Part shown: in pieces, positions 16,713-25,238 of the stretch
Position numbering within the stretch: the first letter of the stretch is position 1
Layout of the letters: the number at the start of each line of letters is the position of its first letter
NCBI GenBank assembly: GCA_040255675.1
Contig: JBDZVM010000030.1
Location: 1 to 47,168 of the forward strand
DNA length: 47,168 nt
From: JBDZVM01 sp040255675
GTDB lineage: Bacteria; Actinomycetota; Actinomycetes; Acidothermales; Acidothermaceae
Reading direction: 5' to 3'
Position numbers and translations under genes: made by a program
Notes under the pieces: model-generated
The model's input: only the letters and a program-made list of their open reading frames with translations
Database searches by the model: none
What the model was told of the DNA's origin: nothing

Positions 16713-16766
16713 ATGCGACGACACGTGCGGTGCCTTGGGCCGAGACCCGTCGGCGGTGCTCGGTGA
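16713..16766 (+). CDS. 17-aa leader peptide, translationally coupled to nitrilase
   Basis: ATG at 16713 is preceded by AAGGAG (16701-16706), the best ribosome site in the region, and encodes MRRHVRCLGPRPVGGAR. Its TGA overlaps the GTG start of the nitrilase (GTGA at 16763-16766). The RRHV opening and the Cys codon resemble short actinobacterial leader peptides with an RRHVDL core found ahead of sulfur and ABC-transporter operons, which I recall from annotation families; the match is partial. The nitrilase lacks an RBS of its own, so its translation probably depends on this ORF. It may sense Arg/Cys-tRNA charging, or simply deliver ribosomes. Confidence 0.6.
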   Translation: MRRHVRCLGPRPVGGAR

Positions 16767-17734
16767 CGCGCCTGCTGGGCATCGCGGCGGCGCAGATTTC
16801 ACCAGTCGCCTTGGACCCTGATGCCTGCTTCCTCAAGCTCGCGGGTACCGTACGTCGGCTCGCAACCTCGACGCCCCGCCTCGACCTGGTAATTTTCCCC
16901 GAACTGTTCCTGACCGGAGTGGCAACGCCAACGGGTGATGCCCCGGCCGGTTATCTCGACGGTCTGGCCGAGTCAATCCCTGGGCCCATGACCGACCGGC
17001 TCTGCGAGCTTGCGGCGGAGACCGGCCGATGGCTGGTGCCAGGCTCCCTGGTAGAGCGGGCCGGTGACAATCTGCACAACACCGCGGTCGCAATCTCGCC
17101 GGAGGGACGGATCGTCGCCAAATACCGGAAATTGTTCCCCTGGATGCCACACGAGCGGGCGGTGCCCGGCACCAGCCACGTCGTTTTCGACATCCCCGAC
17201 GTCGGCCGCGTTGGGCTCGCGATCTGTTACGACGGATGGGTTCCCGAGATCGCCCGGACGTTGGCGTGGATGGGTGCCGAAGTCATCGTGCAGCCGACGT
17301 ACACCCACACGGCTGACCGCGAGCAGGAGGTCGTGTTAGCAAGGGCCAACGCGATCGCGAATCAGGTATACGTCGTCAATCCCAACATCGGCCGGGTGTT
17401 CGGTCCGGGTCGCAGCGTCATAGTCGATCCTGAGGGACGCATCCTCATCGAAGCGGGGAGCGGCGAGGAGATTCTCACGCAGATCCTCGACCTCGATCTG
17501 GTCGGCGCAGTACGCGAGTACGGAACCGTCGGCATGAACGCCGTTTGGAAGCAACTGCGTGATTTCCCGCCGCCTTTTCCGCCAGCCGTCGCGGGCTATG
17601 CGGCGGGCGAAATCATGCGCGGTCTTGGTCCCTTAAATCCTTCGTCATCAACGACCAAAGCAAGTACGGCCGCGCATGCAATCGCGGCACAGACACCTAC
17701 AACTGCCGCGACGGGGGCGGAATCCCAGCAATGA
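16763..17734 (+). CDS. Nitrilase-superfamily carbon-nitrogen hydrolase
   Basis: Cytoplasmic amidase/nitrilase-fold enzyme of 323 aa. The Glu-Lys-Cys triad is complete: E47 in FPELF, K123 in KYRKLFPW, C155 in AICYDGWVPE. QPTYTHTADREQ and ARANAIANQVYVVNPN are typical of the aliphatic amidase/carbamoylase branch. The last 30 or so residues are an Ala/Thr/Ser-rich tail absent from most relatives. The GTG start at 16763 overlaps the leader-peptide stop; an in-frame upstream start at 16730 is possible but has no RBS. It is the first enzyme of an operon with a Dpp-type importer, so the substrate is probably an imported amide, nitrile or N-carbamoyl compound. The exact reaction cannot be read from sequence. 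Confidence 0.85.
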   Translation: MTRLLGIAAAQISPVALDPDACFLKLAGTVRRLATSTPRLDLVIFPELFLTGVATPTGDAPAGYLDGLAESIPGPMTDRLCELAAETGRWLVPGSLVERAGDNLHNTAVAISPEGRIVAKYRKLFPWMPHERAVPGTSHVVFDIPDVGRVGLAICYDGWVPEIARTLAWMGAEVIVQPTYTHTADREQEVVLARANAIANQVYVVNPNIGRVFGPGRSVIVDPEGRILIEAGSGEEILTQILDLDLVGAVREYGTVGMNAVWKQLRDFPPPFPPAVAGYAAGEIMRGLGPLNPSSSTTKASTAAHAIAAQTPTTAATGAESQQ

Positions 17735-17796
17735 TCGCGAAATTCATCGCAGCTCGCGTGCGGCCTGACGTCAGCGAGCGCCAAAAGGAGGAGCAT

Positions 17797-19440
17797 ATGT
17801 TGAAGACGCATAGGCGACGCGACGCGCGCCATGTGCTTGCACTAGGCGCCGCTGCCGCGTTGATGGTGACGATGGCTGCCTGCGGCAGCAGCGCAGGGGG
17901 AAGCGGACCGAGCGGAGGCAGCGCTAGCGGGCAAGCTAGTGCGGATCAAAAACCGCCGGCGAGCGCAATTCTCGATGTCGCCGCGGCCGACGCCGTCACC
18001 ACCTGGGATCCCATCAAGTCGTTCTCGACAGAAGTTGCCTACATCGCGAACATTTACGAGCCGCTGCTTTACGCAGAGTCGGCCAATGCCGATGGTGAGG
18101 TCACCTTCAAGCCCGCGCTCGCCACCTCGTGGTCGCACTCCGACGACGGGCGCACGTGGACTTTCAAGCTGCGCTCGGGTGTCACCTTCCACGACGGCGA
18201 AGCCCTCGATTCGTCCGCGGTGAAGGCGTCGCTTGAAGCCGCGGCTAAGGACGGCGGAGCGTCGTTCATCTGGGCCGACCTTGACACGATCGCTGCGCCT
18301 GATCCGAGCACCGTTGTCATCACCATGAAGCACGCGCAACCGGTCGATCTCATCGCTTCGTCCGAGTACGGCGCCTACATTGTGGCGCCTAACGCATTGG
18401 CCGCGGACCAAAAGGATCCGAAATACTTCGAGAAGGGCATCGATGCCGGTACCGGGCCGTACACGTTGGCGTCGTACACCGCCGGCAAGCAGATCGTCCT
18501 GAAGAAATACCCGCAGTATTGGGGTGGGTGGTCGGGCCCGCACTACGACATGATCAACATCTCGGTGACGTCCGAGGCGATCGTTCAGCAACAGCAACTG
18601 CAAAGCGGTCAGGCGCAGCTCGCCGATTCCATTCCACTCGAGAACGTCAACGGGTTCAAGGACTCGTTCAACGTCTACGCGAATCCCTCGACGTTTAGCT
18701 ATGTCGGATTCTTCAACACGTTGCGCCCGCCGCTCGACGACCCCAAGGTGCGACAGGCATTGTCGTACGCCGTGCCATACGACGACATCGTGACTGTTGG
18801 CGCATCGGGCTTCGGAACCCAGTCTCACGGCGCCGTGCCTGCCGGGATTTTCCCGTACAGCGACCAAGTGACCCAGTACCACCAAGACCTCGCCAAGGCA
18901 AAGGATCTGCTGGCGGCTGCTGGACATCCCGGCGGCGGCTTCACGCTCAATCTCACCTACGCGGCGGAGAACCAAAGTGAGGCGCGATTCGCCCCGCTGA
19001 TCAAGGACGCCTTCGCGAAGGTCGGTGTTACCGTCAATCTCAAGGGCATTCTATTCAACCAGCAATGGGCGCAGGCCAAGTCTGACCCCAAGAACGCACA
19101 AGACATGTTCCTCTTGCTGTACTGGCCGACGTACTCAGACGCAGGCAGCGACAACCTGCACAGTCTTTTCCACAGTGCGACGCCGCCGTACTTCAACCTC
19201 AGCTACTGGAACGACGAGACGTACGACTCGCTCGTCGACAAGGCGCTCGACTTGACGCAGACCGACCGCAGCCAGGCCGAGGACCTGTACACGCAGGCTC
19301 AGCAGCGTCTGGTCGACCAAGCGCCAGGGCTCTTCTTCTACGACCAGAAGGCGGTGCTCGTTACGGCGAAGAGCGTGCAAGGGTTTGAATACAACATCAA
19401 CTACCCGTTCGTCACGTTCTATTACCCACTCCATCCGTGA
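17797..19440 (+). CDS. ABC transporter substrate-binding lipoprotein, family 5 (DppA/OppA-like)
   Basis: Extracytoplasmic solute receptor of 547 aa, attached by lipid to Cys29 (lipobox MAAC after a Thr/Met-rich hydrophobic stretch), followed by a Gly/Ser-rich tether. The SBP_bac_5 core is clear: EPLLY, LATSWSHSDDGRTWTFKLRS, VTFHDGEALDSSAV, TGPYTLASYTAGKQIVL and the C-terminal QQRLVDQAPGLFFY. The family binds peptides, nickel complexes or glycosides; nothing here fixes the ligand. The start is ATG at 17797 with AAAAGGAGGAG directly upstream; an in-frame 17731 start would add residues that spoil the signal peptide. It is part of the nitrilase operon. Confidence 0.93.
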   Translation: MLKTHRRRDARHVLALGAAAALMVTMAACGSSAGGSGPSGGSASGQASADQKPPASAILDVAAADAVTTWDPIKSFSTEVAYIANIYEPLLYAESANADGEVTFKPALATSWSHSDDGRTWTFKLRSGVTFHDGEALDSSAVKASLEAAAKDGGASFIWADLDTIAAPDPSTVVITMKHAQPVDLIASSEYGAYIVAPNALAADQKDPKYFEKGIDAGTGPYTLASYTAGKQIVLKKYPQYWGGWSGPHYDMINISVTSEAIVQQQQLQSGQAQLADSIPLENVNGFKDSFNVYANPSTFSYVGFFNTLRPPLDDPKVRQALSYAVPYDDIVTVGASGFGTQSHGAVPAGIFPYSDQVTQYHQDLAKAKDLLAAAGHPGGGFTLNLTYAAENQSEARFAPLIKDAFAKVGVTVNLKGILFNQQWAQAKSDPKNAQDMFLLLYWPTYSDAGSDNLHSLFHSATPPYFNLSYWNDETYDSLVDKALDLTQTDRSQAEDLYTQAQQRLVDQAPGLFFYDQKAVLVTAKSVQGFEYNINYPFVTFYYPLHP

Positions 19441-19505
19441 GGTTGTGAAAGCATGCACCTCACTACTCCGCAGCTGACCGCTCAAGGAACATCTGGATGT
19501 AATTG

Positions 19506-20516
19506 ATGTTGCGCTTCGGCACCCGGCGATTGCTCACCTCGCTGATCACGCTGTTCCTCGTGATGGTCTCGAGCTTCTTTCTCTCGCACGTCGTGCCCAA
19601 CAATCCGGCGCTCGTCTTCGTCGGGCCACAAGCCCGACAAGACGAGGTCGCCAGGGTGACGAAGCAACTTGGCCTCGACCAACCGTTGGTGGTGCAGTTC
19701 TGGGACTATCTGAAAGGGCTGTTCGCGGGTGATTGGGGCACCTCGATTGCGACCAAGCAGCCGGTGCTCCACGAGATTCTCAACAGACTGCCCGCGACCC
19801 TCGAACTCCTCCTCGCGGCGATGGTCACCGCCGGAGTCGTGGGAACCGTGCTCGGGGTCATCGCCGCCAGGCATGTCGGGAGTCCACTCGATGCGGTGAT
19901 CCGGATTCTTTCTATCGGAGGTGTCTGCTTACCGACGTTCTGGTTGGGATTGCTGCTGCAGGTCGTGGCCTCGCACGGCGGCTCGCCAGTGCTCGGTCGT
20001 AACAGCGTGAACCTCCAGTTTCTGAATCCGATCACGCACCTCACTGGGTTCAACACGGTTGACGCCGCTCTCACCGGGAATTGGCCCGCCTTCGTTGACA
20101 CGGCACAGCATCTCGTGTTGCCGGCGCTGACCTTGGCCGCTTACCCGCTCGGGTTGGTCGCGCGAATGACGCGGGCGAGGATGATTGAAATTCTGGAACA
20201 AGACCACACCAACTACGCGCGAATAGCGGGTCTGTCCGAACGAACGGTCGTATGGCGGCTCGCGTTGCGCAATGCGCTTCCCACCACGGTCACGGTGTCG
20301 GGCCTTTCGTTAGCCTATTCTCTGACCGGCACGTTCTTCGTTGAAGTCATTTTCAACTGGCCAGGCATCGGCCAGTTCGCGACAGACGCGCTTCTCAATA
20401 GCGATTATCCGGCGATCCTCGGGATCACGTTATTAGGTGCGCTCGGATACTTGGCGATCAACCTTGCCGTCGACCTCGTCAACGCCAGACTCGACCCGCG
20501 GGTGCGCGCGTCATGA
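19506..20516 (+). CDS. ABC transporter permease (DppB-like)
   Basis: Inner-membrane permease of 336 aa, first of the pair. It has an N-terminal TM anchor (about 8-29), the family segment LGLDQPLVVQFWDYLKG and GDWGTSI, then a five-TM BPD_transp_1 core with the EAA loop around HTNYARIAGLSERTVVWRLALRNALP that docks on the ATPases. The start is ATG at 19506; a TTG three bases earlier is less likely. It overlaps the next permease by 4 bp (ATGA). Confidence 0.93.
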   Translation: MLRFGTRRLLTSLITLFLVMVSSFFLSHVVPNNPALVFVGPQARQDEVARVTKQLGLDQPLVVQFWDYLKGLFAGDWGTSIATKQPVLHEILNRLPATLELLLAAMVTAGVVGTVLGVIAARHVGSPLDAVIRILSIGGVCLPTFWLGLLLQVVASHGGSPVLGRNSVNLQFLNPITHLTGFNTVDAALTGNWPAFVDTAQHLVLPALTLAAYPLGLVARMTRARMIEILEQDHTNYARIAGLSERTVVWRLALRNALPTTVTVSGLSLAYSLTGTFFVEVIFNWPGIGQFATDALLNSDYPAILGITLLGALGYLAINLAVDLVNARLDPRVRAS

Positions 20517-21472
20517 TCCCATTGCCACCTGGCACCGCCGAGACTGCTGGTCAAACAGAGGCGGGCGACGAACGCGCCCCTGACACGTTCGAACTTCCAC
20601 GGCCGCACGCGGCTTTCTTGCCCACACGTACTCGACGCGTCATCGCGACGCTTCGCGGAGACGTCCTCGTCATCGGGGGCGGTCTCATCGTGCTCGCGGT
20701 AATCGTGACCGCGATCTTCGCGCCCTGGCTTGCGCCCTACCCGGGCCAGGGCCGCGGTGCGGTCGACGTCGCGCACCGCGGCCTCGCGCCGAGTTCCGCG
20801 CACTGGTTCGGCACCGACCAGCTAGGGCGCGACATCTTGAGCCGCGTTATTTTCGGCGCGCGACCAGCTCTCGTCATCTCGGTCGTGGTGGTCGTCGCGG
20901 CGGTCGTCATCGGCGTGGCACTGGGATCGCTCGCCGGTTACCTCGGTGGATGGATCGACGAAATCCTGATGCGCCTCACCGACGTATTCTTGGCGTTTCC
21001 GCCGTTGCTTTTGACGATGATCGTGGCAGCGCTGCTAGGGCCGAGCTTGCAACACGCCGTCATCGCCCTGGTGATCTCGTGGTGGCCGTGGTATGCCCGC
21101 CTGGTTCGTACCGCGGCGCAATCGATTCGGCAGCGACCTTATGTCGAAGCGGCGCGTGTCAGTGGCGCGCCAACTCGCCGCATTTTGCGGCGCCATATCC
21201 TACGAAACAGCTTAAATCCAGTCATTGTTCAGGCCACCGTCGACTTCGGCACCGTCATTCTGGCGGCCGGAGCGTTGGCATTTCTCGGGCTGGGCGCCCA
21301 ACCACCAACCGCCGACTGGGGCCTTATGGTCGCTGATGGGCGGACGACGGTCACCACACAATGGTGGATCGCGACCTTTCCCGGACTCGCTATTTTTGCA
21401 ATTGTGCTCGGTGCCAACCTTTTGGGCGACGGACTGCAGAACTTGCTCAATCCGAGGGCGGTGCGCCGGTGA
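20513..21472 (+). CDS. ABC transporter permease (DppC-like)
   Basis: Second permease, 319 aa. A polar N-terminal extension of about 35 residues precedes the OppC_N anchor helix (LVIGGGLIVLAVIVTAIFAP). HWFGTDQLGRDILSRVIFGAR is the family hallmark, and the EAA loop is QRPYVEAARVSGAPTRRIL. Four-bp overlaps at both ends (ATGA and GTGA) give tight coupling to the first permease and the first ATPase gene. Confidence 0.93.
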   Translation: MIPLPPGTAETAGQTEAGDERAPDTFELPRPHAAFLPTRTRRVIATLRGDVLVIGGGLIVLAVIVTAIFAPWLAPYPGQGRGAVDVAHRGLAPSSAHWFGTDQLGRDILSRVIFGARPALVISVVVVVAAVVIGVALGSLAGYLGGWIDEILMRLTDVFLAFPPLLLTMIVAALLGPSLQHAVIALVISWWPWYARLVRTAAQSIRQRPYVEAARVSGAPTRRILRRHILRNSLNPVIVQATVDFGTVILAAGALAFLGLGAQPPTADWGLMVADGRTTVTTQWWIATFPGLAIFAIVLGANLLGDGLQNLLNPRAVRR

Positions 21473-22437
21473 GTTCACTGCTGACGGTGCAAGACCTGTG
21501 CGTGCGATTCGTCTCGCGCCGTAAGACGGTTTCGCAGCCGCTGCGCGGTGTCAACCTCAACCTCGGGCGCGGAGAAATTCTCGGCATTGTGGGCGAGACC
21601 GGGTGCGGTAAGACTCTCACCGGGTTGGCTATTCTCGGCGCGCTATCCGCGAACGCGCGGGTTAGCGGTCAGATTTGTTACGAGGGCCAAGAACTGACAA
21701 GCCTTGATGAGCAGACGCGGGCCAAGCTGCGGGGCACCAGCCTCGCATTGATACCGCAGAATCCGGCGGCTGCGCTCGATCCGGTACACACCATCGGCAC
21801 GCAACTGCAACTGCTTGCTCGACGTCATCTCGACCGGCGTCACAGCGCGGCCGTCGATCTCATCGACTCCGAACTGGCGGCTGTCGGCCTGACCGACCCT
21901 GAGCGAGTCCGCCGTTCGTATCCGCACGAGCTGTCGGGCGGCATGCTGCAGCGGGTCGTCATCGCTGCCGCTCTGCTCGCGCGTCCGCGGTTGGTTGTGG
22001 CTGATGAGCCGACGACAGCGCTCGATGTCACGATCGAACGGCAGATCCTGAACTTGATCCGCGATCGGCAGCACCAACTCGGTGTCAGCGTCGTCCTCGT
22101 CACGCACGACATCGGTGTTGTGGAGTCGACGTGTGACAAAGTGGCTGTTCTCTACGCCGGGCGCACGGTCGAGCAAGGGCTCGTGGCCGACGTCCTCTCT
22201 CATCCGAGCCATCCGTATACCCGCGGACTTCTCGCGGCGCTGCCACGCAAGAAGCACGGTGACGGGCCGCTGACGGCGATACCGGGATCGGTGCCGGTCG
22301 ACACGATGCGACTCAAAGGTTGTGCGTTCGCCGATCGTTGCGGCAGCGTGCGACCGGACTGTACGGAAGGCGAGCCGCCCAATACTTCGGTCGGCCCCGG
22401 TCACACCGTTGAATGCCGTTACCCGGAGCAAGCGTGA
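21469..22437 (+). CDS. ABC transporter ATP-binding protein (DppD-like)
   Basis: ATPase of 322 aa. Walker A is GETGCGKT, the signature LSGGM, Walker B VVADEPTTALD, and the H-loop LVTHD. The C-terminal oligopeptide/dipeptide extension contains the Cys pattern CAFADRC...C that in this family can hold an iron-sulfur cluster. The start is GTG at 21469, overlapping the permease stop (GTGA); upstream in-frame starts lie inside the permease. Confidence 0.93.
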   Translation: MSSLLTVQDLCVRFVSRRKTVSQPLRGVNLNLGRGEILGIVGETGCGKTLTGLAILGALSANARVSGQICYEGQELTSLDEQTRAKLRGTSLALIPQNPAAALDPVHTIGTQLQLLARRHLDRRHSAAVDLIDSELAAVGLTDPERVRRSYPHELSGGMLQRVVIAAALLARPRLVVADEPTTALDVTIERQILNLIRDRQHQLGVSVVLVTHDIGVVESTCDKVAVLYAGRTVEQGLVADVLSHPSHPYTRGLLAALPRKKHGDGPLTAIPGSVPVDTMRLKGCAFADRCGSVRPDCTEGEPPNTSVGPGHTVECRYPEQA

Positions 22438-23225
22438 TGACCGCGACGATGTCTCGGCTCGACACCGACGGCAATGTCGTCGAGCTGCGTGGTGTGACGA
22501 AACGCTTCAGTAGGCGTCGTGTCGCCGTGACCGCCGTCGACAGTGTAGACCTGACGATCCCCTCGAACATCACCTTCGGTTTGATCGGAGAAAGTGGCAG
22601 CGGTAAATCGACGCTGGCTCGCTGCCTGCTTCGGTTACACGACGTCGACGCGGGCAGCATCTTCCTCGAGGGCGACGACATCACGCATCTTCGCCGCGCG
22701 CGGTTGCGCCGGGTTCGCCGGCGGATGCAATTGGTGTTTCAGGACCCGTATGCGGCGCTGAACCCTCGCATGACCATCGAGGATTCCGTCGCGGAGCCAC
22801 TCACGGAACTGATGGGTATTCGTGGCCGCGCCCTCCATGCCAAGGTGCGCCGCGCGATTGATGAGGTCGGGCTCGCGGTTCACCATCTTGCGCGCTACCC
22901 GCATGAGCTGTCCGGCGGGCAATGTCAGCGAGTCGGGATCGCCCGCGCGCTGGCCGCCGAGCCGGCCCTCGTAGTCCTCGACGAACCGACGTCGGCGCTC
23001 GATGTTTCAGTGCAAGCCCAAATCCTTAATCTGCTCAACACGCTTCAGCGCGAACGCCGGCTCACCTATCTTTTGATCACTCACGACCTCGACGTCGTCC
23101 GATACATGGCGAACGTGATCGGTGTGATGTATCGCGGGCGCCTCATCGAGACGAACACGGCCGAGGCCATCTTTACCGAGCCGCGGCAGGCGTACACGCA
23201 AACCCTTGTCGGGACGACGCCCTGA
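22437..23225 (+). CDS. ABC transporter ATP-binding protein (DppF-like)
   Basis: Second ATPase, 262 aa. Walker A is GESGSGKST, Q-loop FQDPYAALNPRM, signature LSGGQCQR, Walker B LVVLDEPTSALD, H-loop LITHD. It is shorter than many DppF proteins, with only a brief tail after MYRGRLIE. The ATG at 22437 overlaps the upstream stop by one base (TGATG); GTG at 22434 is an alternative. Last gene of the operon, convergent with the adenosyltransferase. Confidence 0.92.
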   Translation: MTATMSRLDTDGNVVELRGVTKRFSRRRVAVTAVDSVDLTIPSNITFGLIGESGSGKSTLARCLLRLHDVDAGSIFLEGDDITHLRRARLRRVRRRMQLVFQDPYAALNPRMTIEDSVAEPLTELMGIRGRALHAKVRRAIDEVGLAVHHLARYPHELSGGQCQRVGIARALAAEPALVVLDEPTSALDVSVQAQILNLLNTLQRERRLTYLLITHDLDVVRYMANVIGVMYRGRLIETNTAEAIFTEPRQAYTQTLVGTTP

Positions 23226-23270
23226 CGGGCCGACCTCGATTAGCCGCCGCCGGAAAGCCAGTGAGGCGCG

Positions 23271-23864
23271 CTAGTTCCCGCGACTCGCGGCCGGCTTCCA
23301 GAGCACGTCGCCCGCGCCACCGCATTCGGCCGTATTCGCGTATCGCGCGAGCACGAACAACAGGTCGCTCAACCGATTCAAATACTTGGCCGGGAGCTGA
23401 GTCATCGTCTCGCCGTGCTCCGAAATCGCCTGCCAGGTATGGCGTTCTGCCCGCCTGACGATTGCCCGAGCCACGTGCAGCAAAGCCGCGCCCGGCGTGC
23501 CGCCGGGCAGCACGAAGCTGTCGAGGTTGGAAAGCTTTGCGTTGTAGAAATCGATGGCCGACTCGAGCCGCTCGACGTCCGCTTCGAGAATGCGCAGCGG
23601 CTCGTAACGCGGGTTCTCCTCGACCGGCGTTGCCAAATCAGAACCGACGTCGAACAGGTCGTTCTGTATCCGCAGCAGCAAGGCGCGCACGTCGGACGGC
23701 AGCCCGCCCGTCGCGACCGCGACACCGAGAGTCGAGTTCGCCTCGTCGCAGTCGCCGAACGCCATAAGTCTCGCGTCGGTCTTGGCGGTGCGATCACCTG
23801 ACACCAAAGCGGTAGTGCCGGCGTCGCCGGTCTTCGTGTAGATGCGGGTGAGATGCACGGCCAT
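23271..23864 (-). CDS. pduO: PduO-type cob(I)alamin adenosyltransferase
   Basis: Transfers adenosyl from ATP to cob(I)alamin or cob(I)yrinate diamide, making the B12 coenzyme; cytoplasmic trimer of four-helix bundles. The 197-aa length is normal. The ATP-binding N-terminus TRIYTKTGDAGTT, the helix FGDCDEANSTLG, and the RRAERHTW and LNRLSDLLFVLARYAN segments mark the PduO/MMAB class rather than CobA/BtuR. It is divergent from murA over 68 bp, an arrangement shared with mycobacteria. TAGGCT at 23872-23877 lies 7 nt before the ATG, which predicts a leaderless mRNA. Confidence 0.94.
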   Translation of the reverse strand: MAVHLTRIYTKTGDAGTTALVSGDRTAKTDARLMAFGDCDEANSTLGVAVATGGLPSDVRALLLRIQNDLFDVGSDLATPVEENPRYEPLRILEADVERLESAIDFYNAKLSNLDSFVLPGGTPGAALLHVARAIVRRAERHTWQAISEHGETMTQLPAKYLNRLSDLLFVLARYANTAECGGAGDVLWKPAASRGN

Positions 23865-23871
23865 GCCGCCC

Positions 23872-23877
23872 AGCCTA
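23872..23877 (-). promoter_or_regulatory. Leaderless -10 of pduO
   Basis: On the minus strand TAGGCT is followed by 7 nt and then the ATG. This places the transcription start at or next to the start codon; no Shine-Dalgarno sequence is present. Confidence 0.55.
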
Positions 23878-23920
23878 GGGGCCGGGCTTGTAGATATCGG
23901 GCGCGGGCCGGATCAAGGGC

Positions 23921-23926
23921 TAGCAT
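23921..23926 (+). promoter_or_regulatory. Leaderless -10 of murA
   Basis: TAGCAT is followed by 6 nt and the GTG start at 23933. No Shine-Dalgarno sequence is present, so a leaderless mRNA is predicted. Confidence 0.55.
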
Positions 23927-23932
23927 TCGGGC

Positions 23933-25222
23933 GTGGAACGGATCGCGGTCACCGGTGGAGCCCGGCTCTTTGGCGAGGTCACCGTGACGGGGGCCAAGAA
24001 CAGCGTCTTGAAGCTGATGGCTGCCGCCTTGCTCGCGCCCGGCCAAACCATGATTACCCGAGTGCCGGCGATCCTCGACGTCGAGATCATGGCCGAGTTG
24101 CTGCGGCGCCTGGGTTGCGGCGTCCAAAGTAACCAGGGCGAGCTTTCGATCGACGTCCCCGAAAACATCGGGGTGGAGGCCGACTACGACCTGGTGCGCC
24201 GCCTGCGGGCCTCGATCTGCGTGCTCGGCCCGCTGCTGGCGCGCCGGGGCGAGGTGCACGTCGCCTTGCCCGGCGGCGACAACATCGGCTCGCGCGGCCT
24301 CGACCTGCACATCGCGGGCCTGTCGAAGCTTGGCGCCGAACTCGACAGCGCGCACGGGTTTCTCATTGCCAGAGCGCCGAACGGTCTCACCGGCGACGTG
24401 ATCTGGCTTGACTTTCCGAGTGTGGGCGCCACCGAGAACCTGCTCACGGCGGCGGTGCTGGCCAAGGGCACGACGGTGATCGACAACGCCGCGCGCGAGC
24501 CCGAGATCGTCGACCTCGCCCGCATGCTGCAAAGCATGGGCGCGAAGGTCGAAGGCGCGGGTAGTTCGACGATCGAAGTCCAAGGCGTCACCGAACTCGC
24601 GCCGGTCGTGCACGCGACGGTTGCCGATCGGATCGTGGCCGGAACCTTCGCGATCGCGACGGTGATGACCCGTGGCGACGTCGCCGTTCGTGGCGCGAGA
24701 GCCGACCATCTGGAGATCGTGCTCGACCGCCTCGCCGGTTGCGGCGCGGTAGTGAGCGTCACGGACGACGGCTTCCACGTGGCGATGGAAGGCCGCCCGA
24801 AGGCGGTCGACGTCGTCACGCTGCCGTACCCGGGCTTCGCCACCGACTTCCTGCCGCTGGTGATCGCGCTGAACTCGATCTCCGACGGAACGGCCATGGT
24901 CACCGAGAACGTGTTCGAGGGCCGGTTCCGGTTCATCCAGGAGCTGGTACGCCTGGGCGCCGATATTCGCACCGACGGGCATCACGCGATCGTGCACGGT
25001 CGCCCACAGCTTTCCGGCGCGCCCGTGGTGGCCACCGACATCCGCGCGGGCGCCGGCTTGGTGATCGCCGGCCTGGTCGCCGACGGCGTCACGACGATCA
25101 GCGAGATCCACCACATCGACCGCGGTTACGCCGGCTTCGTCGACCAGCTGCGGGGGCTGGGCGCCGACGTCGTCCGCGAACCCGACCCCGACGCGGGGTC
25201 GTACGAGAGCTTCGCCGGCTGA
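23933..25222 (+). CDS. murA: UDP-N-acetylglucosamine 1-carboxyvinyltransferase (MurA), Asp variant
   Basis: First committed step of peptidoglycan synthesis: adds enolpyruvate from PEP to UDP-GlcNAc; cytoplasmic. The 429-aa protein has the EPSP-synthase-like double fold, with the catalytic KN pair (K22, N23 in GAKNSVLK). In the catalytic loop GGDNIGSRGLDLH, D116 stands where most bacteria have the PEP-binding Cys. The same natural substitution in M. tuberculosis MurA makes it insensitive to fosfomycin, so intrinsic resistance is expected here. GTG start; leaderless promoter. The next gene follows after 16 bp, suggesting co-transcription. Confidence 0.96.
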   Translation: MERIAVTGGARLFGEVTVTGAKNSVLKLMAAALLAPGQTMITRVPAILDVEIMAELLRRLGCGVQSNQGELSIDVPENIGVEADYDLVRRLRASICVLGPLLARRGEVHVALPGGDNIGSRGLDLHIAGLSKLGAELDSAHGFLIARAPNGLTGDVIWLDFPSVGATENLLTAAVLAKGTTVIDNAAREPEIVDLARMLQSMGAKVEGAGSSTIEVQGVTELAPVVHATVADRIVAGTFAIATVMTRGDVAVRGARADHLEIVLDRLAGCGAVVSVTDDGFHVAMEGRPKAVDVVTLPYPGFATDFLPLVIALNSISDGTAMVTENVFEGRFRFIQELVRLGADIRTDGHHAIVHGRPQLSGAPVVATDIRAGAGLVIAGLVADGVTTISEIHHIDRGYAGFVDQLRGLGADVVREPDPDAGSYESFAG

Positions 25223-25238
25223 ATCGAAGGTGATGACC

